DNA from: Lactobacillales bacterium
Lineage (GTDB): Bacteria; Bacillota; Bacilli; Lactobacillales; Streptococcaceae
Assembly (NCBI GenBank): GCA_031261705.1
Contig: JAISJD010000006.1
Coordinates: 62,001-126,000 of the forward strand
Length of the DNA: 64,000 nucleotides
Direction: 5' to 3'
Both the position numbers and the translations under genes were made by a program. This document shows positions 33,153 through 43,126 of this stretch, piece by piece. The notes under the pieces are model-generated. The model searched no databases. It worked only from the letters and a program-made list of their open reading frames with translations, and had not been told where the DNA came from. The first letter of the stretch is position 1. Each line of letters starts with the position of its first letter.

Positions 33153-35294
33153 CTAAACTCTCAACGAATAATCACCAGAAGTTCGAGATAAATTCGGACT
33201 ATAATAAGGGTCATTCTCGATTAAATCGCCATAACGTTCTTCAATATAAGCGGATTCTTTCTCTAAACGGGCCTTTTTCTCAGGGGACACATCATAACCA
33301 CGTGATTGTGATTCATAATGATAAAGTTCCACGCCATGTAGCCAGACATTATCACGACCTAAATCATGCACTCGAATGCTCAAATCTACGTCATTGTAGG
33401 AAACAGTTAAGTTTTCATCAAAACCATTCACCTGGTCAAAATCAGCTTTTTTCACCATCACACAAGCTGCCGTCACTGCATAGTAGTCCACATTAATTTC
33501 CAAACGACCAAAGTAACCAAAACTTCCACGTGGGAAAGTGTGATGTCCATGACCTGCTACTCCACCAAGACCTAGAATCACTCCAGCATGTTGAATGGTG
33601 TTATTTGGATAGTAAAGCTTCGCACCGACCATTCCGATACGATCAAATTGTGCAAAGGAAACCATTTCGCTCATCCAAGTTGGTGTAATGACTTCCGTAT
33701 CATTGTTCAAGAACAGAAGATATTTTCCGCTCGCTTTCTTTACTGCCAAGTTATTAATGCGTGAATAGTTGAAAGGAATATCAATCACTTCTACGATAAA
33801 TCGTTTGCCCAGTTCTTTTTGATACGCACGATACAATTCATTCATTTTCGGGTCGGTACTTCCATTATCCGCTAAAATGATTTCATAATTGGCATAAGTC
33901 GTCTTAGCAATGATAGAGTCAATACAACGCTTGGTATCTTCATACCCATTTTTTGTTGGAATAATGATTGAAACAAGGTCTTCTTCCAAAATATCGTAGT
34001 GTACATCATACAAGCCATTTCCTGCTGCATGTGTCGCTGTTCCTTTAATTCCCCGTCGAACGAGCGCATCTTGTAATGCTCTAAGACCTGCTTCAAATGC
34101 GTAGCCTTTAGAATCTTGATTGCCCGCCGTAGAAGTAGGGAGCATGCGCCAATGATAAAGAATCTTCGGAATATGGGCAATTCGGTTGGCGGATGTCTTT
34201 TCAGTAAAACGTAACACCAAATCGTAGTCCTGAGAGCCTTCTAAGCCTGCACGAAAACCACCGATTTCTTGCATAATACTCCGACGATAGACACCTAAAT
34301 GACTGATGTAGTTCGTTCCAAGGAGTAAATCTGGCGACCAATTGGGTTTAAACGTTGGATCAGAGCGCACGCCTTTCATATCAATCTTATCTTCATCGCT
34401 ATAAATCAAGTCCAACTCAGGATTTTCATTTAAGGTTTTCACCACTTCAAACAGGGCAGTTGCAGGTAGTTCATCATCATTGTCTAATAGAGCAACAAAT
34501 TCCCCTGTGGCAATCTCAAGTGCCGAGTTTGTTGCTTTACTAATATGTCCATTTTGTTCACGAAAAACGACTTTAATTCGCTCGTCTTGCTTCTTATATT
34601 TTTCTAAAAGAGGACGAACATTCTTGTCTGTTGACGCATCATCTGCGATACAAAGTTCCCAATTCGTGTAAATTTGATTTTCTATAGAGTCGATACATTT
34701 CGTTAGCCACTTATCCTCGACATTGTAGGTCGGCATTAAAATTGAAATTTTTGGACGATAAGAAAAGGCTTCGGCTTCTTTCTTCAAAGAAGTGAAATCT
34801 TGCGTTTCATTTTGCGCAATCCATTTTGCATAGTTGGAGACGGAATTTTTTTGTCCACGCTTCAAGCGCTGAAAAGTTGCCTTGACTCCATTTCTTGAGA
34901 CAAATACCAGCCCTTTTTTCAATCGTCCTATTTTTTTCTGAAGAGGATTCTCTGTCCCAGGTGTGATAGGAAGCTTCCCGTTGAATAAAATCACCTCTCG
35001 AACGGCTTCTTCCCCACTTGAAAAGACTAATGTAGCAGTTCCTGAATGACTATTGGTTGAAATAGTCATTCGAAATCCCACTTTTTTTTCTGCATTCAGA
35101 TGATGAAGAGCATTCACATCGCTGCGAGTTTCCATTTCAAGAGTCATGGAAGAAATATTTTCCTCTTTTTCCACGTCAATGGTCGGAATTTCTCCTAGCT
35201 GACTATCTAGTGTCCAACCAACAACCGAAAACTCTCGGGGGTTTTTCCCATTTCTTGTGACACTATCAATGCAAACAATCAATTTATTGTTCAT
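33153..35294 (-). CDS. Two-domain family 2 glycosyltransferase of the rhamnan locus
   Basis: Cytoplasmic glycosyltransferase of 713 aa, likely adding side-chain sugars to the rhamnose polymer. About 150 N-terminal residues form a beta-rich module (FSVVGWTLD, RSDVNALHHLNAEKKVGF). The first GT-A domain has ISILMPTYNVEDKWL, CIADDAST and LLDNDDEL (DxD). The second has VSIIIPTKNGYEDTKRCIDS, ILADNGSTD and LLFLNNDTEV, so both keep catalytic acids. It is similar along its whole length to the C-terminal two-thirds of the neighbouring 1087-aa protein, and they are probably duplicates. GGAGAA precedes the ATG. The sugar and linkage cannot be told from the sequence. Confidence 0.88.
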   Translation of the reverse strand: MNNKLIVCIDSVTRNGKNPREFSVVGWTLDSQLGEIPTIDVEKEENISSMTLEMETRSDVNALHHLNAEKKVGFRMTISTNSHSGTATLVFSSGEEAVREVILFNGKLPITPGTENPLQKKIGRLKKGLVFVSRNGVKATFQRLKRGQKNSVSNYAKWIAQNETQDFTSLKKEAEAFSYRPKISILMPTYNVEDKWLTKCIDSIENQIYTNWELCIADDASTDKNVRPLLEKYKKQDERIKVVFREQNGHISKATNSALEIATGEFVALLDNDDELPATALFEVVKTLNENPELDLIYSDEDKIDMKGVRSDPTFKPNWSPDLLLGTNYISHLGVYRRSIMQEIGGFRAGLEGSQDYDLVLRFTEKTSANRIAHIPKILYHWRMLPTSTAGNQDSKGYAFEAGLRALQDALVRRGIKGTATHAAGNGLYDVHYDILEEDLVSIIIPTKNGYEDTKRCIDSIIAKTTYANYEIILADNGSTDPKMNELYRAYQKELGKRFIVEVIDIPFNYSRINNLAVKKASGKYLLFLNNDTEVITPTWMSEMVSFAQFDRIGMVGAKLYYPNNTIQHAGVILGLGGVAGHGHHTFPRGSFGYFGRLEINVDYYAVTAACVMVKKADFDQVNGFDENLTVSYNDVDLSIRVHDLGRDNVWLHGVELYHYESQSRGYDVSPEKKARLEKESAYIEERYGDLIENDPYYSPNLSRTSGDYSLRV

Positions 35295-35320
35295 ATCTTT
35301 CTCCTTGTCTTACAAAGTAC

Positions 35321-35382
35321 GGGAAAGAACAAAACAAAGTGAAGGCACACTGTCTTTACTTTGTTTTGTCGTTTTCATTCCC
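35321..35382 (-). terminator. Long hairpin between the two large glycosyltransferase genes
   Basis: ACAAAACAAAGT (35329-35340) pairs with ACTTTGTTTTGT (35358-35369), and GGGAA/TTCCC extend the stem. On the minus strand it is followed by TCTTTC. It could be a partial terminator or an RNA stability element inside the operon. Confidence 0.5.
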
Positions 35383-35388
35383 ATAAAG

Positions 35389-38300
35389 TTAATCTAAATG
35401 ATTGGAAACTTCAAATGAATCTGTTAAGAAGCGGTTTCCTTGATTTTCAAAATAGGCTGTAAGTTCTGATTTATTTAATTCCATAGTTTTCCCTTCATCG
35501 TCCATCATGACCGCATAAGGCGTCCAAACTGTCCGAACGGCAAACTTTTCACCCAAACGATTACATAAATCAATTCCTCTGATTCCTGCTGGTAAGCTTA
35601 AATCAAACCCGCCAACTGCTTCAAAATATTCTCTTCGTACAGCAAGGAAATCCTCTGTTACTGCATAGAGATTGCGAGGAAGCGCATTTCTAAAGTAATA
35701 ACCGATAGATTTGTTTGATACTCCCCGTTGTTCAAAGATTGTTCCTTTTTGAAGAGCCGCTAAGGTAATACCCGCATTTAAAATCACATCTTTATTATTT
35801 ACTTGTTTTCCGCCAACCGCACCGTTTTCTTTGCGCTCCGTAGCGTTTAATAATTCATCTAACCAACGATTATTCACAGGAGTTAAGGTGGCATTTAAGA
35901 ACACCAAGTATTTCCCACTCGCTTTTTTAGCTATACCATTGAGGTTTTCTAGGTCGGTAAAGACAATCGCAGCATGCTTTTCAAGCCCAGCATACTCGCC
36001 CTTTGGTAAAATGACTTCAAAGTTTGGATAATGCGTATTGGCAAAAATTTTCCGAGCACAAGAAACAATCTTCTCTTCACTACCGCTCAAAATAATCGAA
36101 ACCTTGTAGTGAACCTCATTCGCATAATCAATTTTATACGCACCGTAATTCTTCGTCATAGTCACTTCTGCCGACTTTTCTCGTCTTTCAAGTGCGGTTT
36201 CTATCGCATGTTGTCCAGCAATATACGCATATTCCTTACTTTGTGGGTCAAATGCCACCGAAGTTTCTACTGTCCGCCAATGATAAAGAATTTTTGGAAT
36301 GTGATAAATATGTTTAGCAGCTTCTGTCGCACGTAAGACAAAATCATAGTCTTGACTGCCATTAAATTCACTTCTTAAGCCACCGATATTTGTAATAATT
36401 GATTTTTCAACCACCACAAAATGAGTAATATAATTATGCCCTAGAAGTAATTCTGGGTTCCAATCTGGTTTAAAGAAGGGATCAAAACGTTTGCCTTGAA
36501 CACTCATCTTGTCCTCGTCCGTATAAATAAAGTCAATCGTACGGTCCCTATTTAACGCCGCCACCACTTCATAAAGTGCATTAGGCGCTAACTCGTCATC
36601 ATTATCCATAAAGCCAATATACTCACCCGTTGCAAGATGAATCGCTGAATTTGTCGCTTCAGAAATATGTCCATTTTGTTCACGGAAAACAACCTTAATC
36701 CGTGAATCTTCCGCCATGTATTTTTTTAATAACGGCACGATATAATCATTTGTTGACGCATCATCCGCAATACATAATTCCCAGTTTGGATAATACTGGT
36801 TCTTTAACGATTGAATAAATGCGTGTAGCCATTTTTCTTCGACATTGTATACGGGAACCACAATCGAAATCGTTGGTTGGTAGGTAAATTCTGCCATTGT
36901 TTGATTGATTTTTTCTCTATCCACGGCTTCATTTTTTTCAATCCAAACATCGTATAGAGTTAATTCATTTTTCCTCATGCGGTAAAGTTCGTATGATTTT
37001 TTCAATCCGTTTCGACGAATTGTTTCTAATACTCGACGAACTCGTCCTTTTTTCGATAAGTTTTCAGGATTTTTACGGTCCAATCGAATCGTAAGGACTT
37101 CCTCATTCTTTGTAATCATTGAAAGATGAAGATAACGAGAAATTTGATAATTTTCTATTTCAAGGATAAAACCATATTTTTTCTCGTTATCAATTTCAAA
37201 AATATCGTTCACATCGGGACGATACAGTGGGGTCACCTTATAAAGTGCTCCCTCGTCCGCTTGTATGTGATAACTTAATTGTTCAAAATCACGTTTCGAA
37301 AAACCCCAACCTTTGATAATGGTCACATTTACCTCAGGGTCGACCTCCACTGATTCAATGTTGTACTCAACCAATGAAGCAAGCTCCCCTTTCGTTGATA
37401 GGTGCTTCCCAAAGACGCCCGTTCTCTTCTTTCGACTACGAATTTTTTTCCATTCTGGCGAGTGAATCACTTCCGTATAACGTGACGTTACTAGATTCAA
37501 TTTATTCTCATACTCGGTTTCAGAGGCTGCTAAAGTTTTATAAAGAGTGGCGATTTCCTGCTTTTGTCGGTGCGTTTCATCTAAGACACGCTCTTGAATG
37601 GGTGAAAAAGCCCCTCTAAACAAGAAATTAAACTGAAGTTCCACCGTCTTATTTTGAATATAATTGCCCGTTATCCGAAATTCTGGTTTGTTTTGGAACA
37701 TGTAAATAGTGTCACTATGCCAATCAGCATTCGAGTGAATTTTTGAAAAAGAGATTCCTTCCACTAACACGGAAAAATCAATGATTGATTCTTCGAGAAT
37801 CGTTGGTAGAACTCTCAAGAATTTCACATCAGAAGGTACAATTAGAGAGTAGTTTTTGTTCTCTCCATAAAAATTATTAATCAGCATTCGTTGGTGTTCC
37901 ACCCGACCTTCAAAGCCAAGCTCAAGAAAGACTTCATAAACATAATGAGAATTTTCAGGCTGTTTAATCAAGGGTTGTGCCACTGGTTTTTTAGACAGTG
38001 CATAAAAATATTGATAAACTTCGCCAAATGCCCGCGTTTCAAAATCAAAGCGTACCGCTAATGGTAAATCTTCATAGTGGGACTCAATTTCATTTTGCCC
38101 GACCTGTGAGTACGTATAATCCTGCTCAACAATAGATAAATCAAGAGAGTCAAACCATTTTTTAAAGCCCGACTCTGTGTAAAAACTATTATGTGTCTTG
38201 TCTAGCAAACCATAACGGTTCCAATCTAATTTATTATTAAACAAATCAATTAGGACTGAATTATGTGCAAGGTTTGGGAAGGTAATCAAAATTTCCCCAT

Positions 38301-38652
38301 TCTCTGCTAAGAAGGGCTTCGTCATTTCCAAAGCCTTCTCAGAGTCAACTAAATGTTCCAAAACATCTGCAAAAACAATATAATCAAAGGTTTTTCCAGC
38401 AAAATGCTGTGCCCATTTGTAATCTTCAATATTGCCTAAAAAGCCATCCTTCGCAAAGCCCATGACATGTTGAAACAACACCTCATCAAATTCCACGATA
38501 GACACTTCGCAAGCTTTTTCGTCAATCAGATACTTCGTCATGCGTCCGTTTCCGGGACCAAATTCTAAAACCGAACTGCCAGGTTGAATGTGACGAACGA
38601 TTTTTCCGATACTTGTATGCTCATCAATAGAGAGTTCAAAATCATATTTCAT
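35389..38652 (-). CDS. Methyltransferase-glycosyltransferase fusion of the rhamnan locus
   Basis: Multidomain protein of 1087 aa. The N-terminal 220 residues are a SAM-dependent methyltransferase (SSVLEFGPGNGRMTKYLI, FDYIVFADVLEHLVDSEKAL). Next comes a beta-rich region and a short helical stretch (about 355-385), then a module shared with the 713-aa neighbour (IIKGWGFSKRDFE, RPDVNDIFEIDNEKKYGF). The active-looking family 2 glycosyltransferase domain lies at about 600-830 (TISIVVPVYNVEEKWL, CIADDASTNDY, GFMDNDDEL). A second GT-like domain (860-1087) reads YLVFLNATLTP where the neighbour has NNDTE, so it has lost the metal-binding acids. Its ATG directly follows the rgpD stop. In related loci such proteins build or cap side chains. 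Confidence 0.86.
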   Translation of the reverse strand: MKYDFELSIDEHTSIGKIVRHIQPGSSVLEFGPGNGRMTKYLIDEKACEVSIVEFDEVLFQHVMGFAKDGFLGNIEDYKWAQHFAGKTFDYIVFADVLEHLVDSEKALEMTKPFLAENGEILITFPNLAHNSVLIDLFNNKLDWNRYGLLDKTHNSFYTESGFKKWFDSLDLSIVEQDYTYSQVGQNEIESHYEDLPLAVRFDFETRAFGEVYQYFYALSKKPVAQPLIKQPENSHYVYEVFLELGFEGRVEHQRMLINNFYGENKNYSLIVPSDVKFLRVLPTILEESIIDFSVLVEGISFSKIHSNADWHSDTIYMFQNKPEFRITGNYIQNKTVELQFNFLFRGAFSPIQERVLDETHRQKQEIATLYKTLAASETEYENKLNLVTSRYTEVIHSPEWKKIRSRKKRTGVFGKHLSTKGELASLVEYNIESVEVDPEVNVTIIKGWGFSKRDFEQLSYHIQADEGALYKVTPLYRPDVNDIFEIDNEKKYGFILEIENYQISRYLHLSMITKNEEVLTIRLDRKNPENLSKKGRVRRVLETIRRNGLKKSYELYRMRKNELTLYDVWIEKNEAVDREKINQTMAEFTYQPTISIVVPVYNVEEKWLHAFIQSLKNQYYPNWELCIADDASTNDYIVPLLKKYMAEDSRIKVVFREQNGHISEATNSAIHLATGEYIGFMDNDDELAPNALYEVVAALNRDRTIDFIYTDEDKMSVQGKRFDPFFKPDWNPELLLGHNYITHFVVVEKSIITNIGGLRSEFNGSQDYDFVLRATEAAKHIYHIPKILYHWRTVETSVAFDPQSKEYAYIAGQHAIETALERREKSAEVTMTKNYGAYKIDYANEVHYKVSIILSGSEEKIVSCARKIFANTHYPNFEVILPKGEYAGLEKHAAIVFTDLENLNGIAKKASGKYLVFLNATLTPVNNRWLDELLNATERKENGAVGGKQVNNKDVILNAGITLAALQKGTIFEQRGVSNKSIGYYFRNALPRNLYAVTEDFLAVRREYFEAVGGFDLSLPAGIRGIDLCNRLGEKFAVRTVWTPYAVMMDDEGKTMELNKSELTAYFENQGNRFLTDSFEVSNHLD

Positions 38653-39858
38653 CTACATGTTTTCCTTCCATTCATGATCTAACACGACAATTCCCTCACC
38701 AACATATTTTCCTGTGATGAACATGGTCATGTATTTTGTTTTATAAATTAAGGGTACTGTCGCATTTTCTTCAAAGAACGCAATATCAAAATAGTATTCC
38801 CCACTTAAAAGGGCCATTTTTGGATAATCGAGATAGAAGGTGTTTTTCCCTTTTTTCCACGGAATCCGAGTGTCATCAAGTAAGGTATTTAGCCCACAAA
38901 CATAGTGGTTATCGACGGTACGAATTGCTACTCCTAGTACAGGATTTTTAATAGAATCATCTTTCACTTCATACTCCACCTTGACAGCTACCATTTGATC
39001 CTGATTCACCATTTCTAGCGGTTCTTTTTCTGGGCCTAAAAGCTCTGCGCTTAAAAGCTCAACAATATCAAATGCTGAATGCTCTTCAACAATGTTTACT
39101 CCACGATTAACGGATTTCATTGATTTTTTCTTCAAGTAATTGTCATAGTGCTCGGTTACTTCCATGGTTTCGCCAGCTTCTACCACTTCTCCATTTTTCA
39201 ACCAATAAACGCGGTTACAAAAACGGCGGACAGAGTTAATATCATGCGACACGAAAAGAATGGTTTTCCCTGCATTACGAAATTCGGTGAACTTTTCCAT
39301 ACATTTTAGTTGGAACTCTAAGTCCCCAACGGCTAACGCTTCGTCGACAATTAGAATATCGGGGTCTACGTTAATCGCAATCGCAAATGCCAAACGAACG
39401 AACATCCCACTTGAATAGGTTTTTACTGGCTGACTAATATGATCCCCAATATCTGCAAAAGCGATAATGTCGTCAATCATAGAATCAATTTCTTCATGAG
39501 AAAAGCCAAGAACCATCCCATTCAAATAAATATTTTCATAGCCGCTATATTCTGGGTTAAACCCTGAACCTAATTCTAATAAAGCGGCAATTTTCCCGTT
39601 AATTTCAACGTTTCCCTTGGTCGGGTTCAAAACTCCCGTGATGATTTTGAGTAGAGTAGATTTTCCAGAACCATTTTCTCCAATAAAACCAATCATTTCT
39701 CCATTATCTACATAAATATTGACATCCTTCAACGCATAAAAGATTTCATGGTATTTCTTATGAAAAGGATTCAACGCTTCTTTCAAGCGATCCTGTGGTT
39801 TTTTATACATGCTATATTGCTTCGTTAAATCTGTAATTTCGATTGCTTTCTGATTCAT
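38653..39858 (-). CDS. rgpD: Polysaccharide ABC exporter ATP-binding protein RgpD
   Basis: ATPase that powers export of the lipid-linked rhamnan with RgpC. The 401-aa protein has a nucleotide-binding domain (Walker A GENGSGKST, signature YSSGM, Walker B ILIVDEALAVGD, switch VSHD) and a C-terminal Wzt-type domain (about 265-400, ending VGEGIVVLDHEW), which in related transporters recognises the polymer end. It is longer than simple exporter ATPases for that reason. The stop is immediately followed by the ATG of the methyltransferase-glycosyltransferase gene. Confidence 0.93.
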   Translation of the reverse strand: MNQKAIEITDLTKQYSMYKKPQDRLKEALNPFHKKYHEIFYALKDVNIYVDNGEMIGFIGENGSGKSTLLKIITGVLNPTKGNVEINGKIAALLELGSGFNPEYSGYENIYLNGMVLGFSHEEIDSMIDDIIAFADIGDHISQPVKTYSSGMFVRLAFAIAINVDPDILIVDEALAVGDLEFQLKCMEKFTEFRNAGKTILFVSHDINSVRRFCNRVYWLKNGEVVEAGETMEVTEHYDNYLKKKSMKSVNRGVNIVEEHSAFDIVELLSAELLGPEKEPLEMVNQDQMVAVKVEYEVKDDSIKNPVLGVAIRTVDNHYVCGLNTLLDDTRIPWKKGKNTFYLDYPKMALLSGEYYFDIAFFEENATVPLIYKTKYMTMFITGKYVGEGIVVLDHEWKENM

Positions 39859-39887
39859 CTTTTTCTTCCTTCCAATCTAGGATGTCT

Positions 39888-40691
39888 CTATAATACATCT
39901 GAAAAATGAGGTTTCAAGCGTTTAAACATTGCTGAGCCTACAAGCAATAGAATAATCGTTACCACCCAAAAATAGATAGTAAGTGCTGGATGTTCCCAGA
40001 ACCAGCCACGGCTAAGAAACGAGTCACGATACCCCATGACGATATAGTACAACGGATTAATTTTAAGAATAAAACGGTATGTTTCAGGAAACATCATTGG
40101 GCTGTATAATACAGGGGTTGCCCACATTAATGCTTGCATAAAAACCCCAATTAATTGTGTAATGTCTGGAAAGAATGGTTGAATGGATGCTGTAATCCAA
40201 GTCAAGCCAGTCAAGAACACACAAAGAGCAAACAGATAATAAAACAGCTGCAAGGTTTGTAGTGTCGGAAAAATTTTATACGCAAAACAAATCAAGAATG
40301 CAACAATGATAAAGAAGAAGTGTGTCAACAGGTTAGAAAGTAATTTCGCAGTGGGTAAAATGCGAACGTTAAACACGACTTTTTTTACTAAATAGCTATA
40401 TTCTCTAAAAACAGAAGTTCCCGTTGTAAAGACATCTGAGAAGAAGAACCAACTAACCATCCCAGTCATCAAATAAACGATAAATGGAAAGTTTTCGGTG
40501 GAGCCACTCCGCATGACCTTACTAAAGACAATCCAATAAGTGAGCACCATGACTAAAGGATTCACAAATGCCCAGGCAATCCCAAGCATAGATCCCGCAT
40601 ATCTCGCCTTAAAATCATTGTAAGAAAACTCTAGCAATAGCTTTCTGCCATGCCACATATCTTTCACAAAAGCTCCTAATTCCTTAAACAT
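39888..40691 (-). CDS. rgpC: Polysaccharide ABC exporter permease RgpC
   Basis: Membrane half of the rhamnan exporter, 267 aa with about six transmembrane helices. ARYAGSMLGIAWAFVNPLVM is the hallmark N-terminal motif of ABC-2 polysaccharide permeases, and WATPVLYSPMMFPE and INPLYYIVMGYRD are conserved near the end. It is followed after 29 bases by its ATPase gene, rgpD. The complex would flip undecaprenyl-linked polymer to the outside. Confidence 0.94.
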   Translation of the reverse strand: MFKELGAFVKDMWHGRKLLLEFSYNDFKARYAGSMLGIAWAFVNPLVMVLTYWIVFSKVMRSGSTENFPFIVYLMTGMVSWFFFSDVFTTGTSVFREYSYLVKKVVFNVRILPTAKLLSNLLTHFFFIIVAFLICFAYKIFPTLQTLQLFYYLFALCVFLTGLTWITASIQPFFPDITQLIGVFMQALMWATPVLYSPMMFPETYRFILKINPLYYIVMGYRDSFLSRGWFWEHPALTIYFWVVTIILLLVGSAMFKRLKPHFSDVL

Positions 40692-40716
40692 TAATCATTT
40701 ACCTACCTTTTCAAAT

Positions 40717-41667
40717 TCAGTTCACTTTATTCCCAAAATTCGTACTAAGTAATGTACGGAAAATCAGTGTATGAAACCATTTATTTTTTCTCAAATGAGT
40801 GTTTTTCAGTATCTCAATGCGTTTTCTCATTGGCGCCTTGCCCAGAGTCGCAAACAGCTCTAAAAGTTCTTTCTGCTCTACTGTAAGCTCTCCGTCAAAG
40901 AATGTCAATAAGTCGCGTGCTTGTTGTTGTGTCATATGGATTAATGTCCAATAATCCTCCACGTATTTTCCACGTTTGAAACGAGCCAGACGCTTTCTAA
41001 GAGTTCTTGCTCCTAGGACATTGTTGCTATGCTGACGATAGTAGACGGTTGGTTGGTCTAGGTATACGAGATTGCCAAACGCCGCCGCAATTAAGGCAAA
41101 CCACCAGTCGTGCATGATGATTGAAGTTGCATTGCTAGTTGCTTTTTTCTTCAATGCTTCGTTAATCATCATCGTGCAGCCGGTCACCGTATTTTCCGTG
41201 ATTTCTGAAAGTAAATCAAGATTCGGGTGGTCACTTTGTTTACGAATCATCGACGGAAACAGACGAACCAAATGCTCGTCCACGACTTCTAAATCCGTAT
41301 AGACTAGATTGGGCGCTTCCTTTGGCAAGGTCAGCATCTTCTCAAGTGTCACTTGGACTTTCTCAGGAAACCAAACATCGTCTTGGTCACAAAAGCAATA
41401 ATAATCTGCCTCCACTCCCTTGAGTAAACCAAGAAAAGAGCGAATTACGCCGACATTTTCTTGCCTTTGCTCATTAAAAAAGTGAATATTTTCATGTGCT
41501 TTTGTGTATTCTCGGATAATTGCAACGGTTCCGTCACTTGACCCGTCATCTCGAATGTATAACGTCCAATTTTGAAGGGTTTGTGCGAGAATGGAATCAA
41601 TCTGTTCTCTTAGAAACTGTTCTCCATTATAGGTGGAAAGCAAAATCGCAAGTTTCATTTCAGCCAA
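40717..41667 (-). CDS. rgpB: Family 2 rhamnosyltransferase RgpB
   Basis: Glycosyltransferase of 316 aa, probably adding rhamnose to the growing rhamnan backbone, as RgpB/GacC/EpaB do. GT-A motifs: LAILLSTYNGEQFLREQIDS, IRDDGSSDGT, YCFCDQDDVW (DxD) and MHDWWFALIAAAFG (catalytic region). I use the TTG at 41667, because AGGAGA lies 8 bases before it. The ATG nine bases later is too far from that site. It lies between rgpA and rgpC. Confidence 0.88.
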   Translation of the reverse strand: MAEMKLAILLSTYNGEQFLREQIDSILAQTLQNWTLYIRDDGSSDGTVAIIREYTKAHENIHFFNEQRQENVGVIRSFLGLLKGVEADYYCFCDQDDVWFPEKVQVTLEKMLTLPKEAPNLVYTDLEVVDEHLVRLFPSMIRKQSDHPNLDLLSEITENTVTGCTMMINEALKKKATSNATSIIMHDWWFALIAAAFGNLVYLDQPTVYYRQHSNNVLGARTLRKRLARFKRGKYVEDYWTLIHMTQQQARDLLTFFDGELTVEQKELLELFATLGKAPMRKRIEILKNTHLRKNKWFHTLIFRTLLSTNFGNKVN

Positions 41668-41693
41668 AATAAATTTCTCCTGTCTGTTGATTT

Positions 41694-42887
41694 CTAATCA
41701 ATCTTTCCTGTTAAAAACAAGGTTTCATACTCATTAACGATATGATCCCATGTAAAGTAATCGTATACCCGCTGTTGACTAATTTTTTGAAATACTTGGT
41801 ACTCTAGTGGGTCTATTTTTTCCACCCGTTCAATCAACTGTCTAAGATTTCCCTCAGCTTTCGTCCAATAAAGTGCGGAATCTTCAGCCACTCGGCGATT
41901 GAACTCAACGTCAAAAAGCAAGTTCAACTTCGAGCTCATTAAGGCTTCGAGTAGGCTTGGATTCGTCCCACCAACCTCATGCCCGTGAAGATAGGCAATC
42001 GCATTCTCACGTATATATTTCAATAGATTTTGGTCGTAAACCGAACCGACAAAATGAATCCGTGGATCGTTTTCAAAGGATAATTTGTTTTTTAATTCAT
42101 CAAAAAAGCTACCCTCCGTGGTGTTCGTTATCAAGACTAGCTTTCTTTTAGTACTAGCGTGCATAAATTCTCGCAACATGGTTTCATAATTATTTTCCGG
42201 AACCAACCGCCCAACGATAAGGTAATATTCCTGCTCCTTGACGTTGAATTTTTCAAACCAATCACGCACGACTGTATCATTTTTCTTTAAGGTCGTAGGT
42301 GTCGTGTCCGTTCCGTAAGCAATATACGTCATTTGGGGTTGATAGCGTTGATATTCCCTCGCCAGATAGCTTTCTATCCCCGGGCTATCGCAAATCACCA
42401 AATCCGCATATTGCGTCATTTTGCGTTCTGCATATTTAAAGTATTGCCGAATAGGTTTTGCCCATTTGGTTCGACGCCACTCAAGTCCGTCTGGATTGAC
42501 GTACATCACGCCACCCGCCCGATGAATGAGCTTATAAAAATGACCAATCACACCACCAATCGTATTGCCCAATAGATAAAAGATGGGGTGAGCAATCTGT
42601 TCTTCTTTAATAATTTTCAATGCAGCGTGAATTGCTTTAATGTCATAAATAATCGCCCGTGCGGAACCAATCTCAGGCACTTCAACATTAAAACAATCCG
42701 CCGTTAAGTAGTCAAATCGCTTGCCTAGTTTCCCGTACTCTGAATTAGAGGTTTGACAAGCCACATGATATTTAATTTCTTTACTTTTTTGATTTGTTAT
42801 CAATTGTTCAACAAAGGTCTCGAACCCGCCGTATCTCGCAGGCAAACCTCTGGAACCGATAATAAAGATATGTTGTTTAATCGTCAT
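41694..42887 (-). CDS. rgpA: DUF1972/GT4 rhamnosyltransferase RgpA (GacB-like)
   Basis: Probable beta-1,4-rhamnosyltransferase that places the first rhamnose on the GlcNAc lipid carrier. The 397-aa protein has the DUF1972 N-terminal signature IIGSRGLPARYGGFETFVEQ, the GGVMYVNPDGLEWRR motif and a GT4 C-terminal domain with YYLIVGRLVPENNYE and GTNPSLLEALMS (conserved Glu). GAGGG lies 6 bases before the ATG. First gene of the glycosyltransferase block and about 240 bases downstream of rmlD; no clear promoter was found in that gap. Confidence 0.88.
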   Translation of the reverse strand: MTIKQHIFIIGSRGLPARYGGFETFVEQLITNQKSKEIKYHVACQTSNSEYGKLGKRFDYLTADCFNVEVPEIGSARAIIYDIKAIHAALKIIKEEQIAHPIFYLLGNTIGGVIGHFYKLIHRAGGVMYVNPDGLEWRRTKWAKPIRQYFKYAERKMTQYADLVICDSPGIESYLAREYQRYQPQMTYIAYGTDTTPTTLKKNDTVVRDWFEKFNVKEQEYYLIVGRLVPENNYETMLREFMHASTKRKLVLITNTTEGSFFDELKNKLSFENDPRIHFVGSVYDQNLLKYIRENAIAYLHGHEVGGTNPSLLEALMSSKLNLLFDVEFNRRVAEDSALYWTKAEGNLRQLIERVEKIDPLEYQVFQKISQQRVYDYFTWDHIVNEYETLFLTGKID

Positions 42888-43074
42888 ATTTCCCTCACAT
42901 TATGATATGAATTCTCAAATCCCATTCAAAGATACAAAGCTTAGAGGAATCGTTCAGAAATCGAGAAAAATAGAAAAAGGATTTTAAGGCGCTTTCTGCC
43001 TTGGAATCATTTTGTCTTTTTTCTTGCATTTCTATTCCTCGTGCTAGACTAAGATACAAAACTAAAAACGAAAC

Positions 43075-43104
43075 AAAACGAGAGAGGAAACTACTTCCTC
43101 CCTC
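43075..43104 (-). terminator. Terminator between rmlD and rgpA
   Basis: GAGGGAGGAA and TTTCCTCTCTC pair on the minus strand around GTAG and are followed by GTTTTGTTT. The tail is interrupted, so read-through into rgpA is likely. Confidence 0.65.
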
Positions 43105-43126
43105 ATAGCTTCTAAAACTAGATGTT

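Noticed and set aside
42888-43074. Promoter for rgpA
   Set aside because: A TTTGAA-17-TATCAT pair exists but would start transcription at the ribosome binding site, leaving no room for it.
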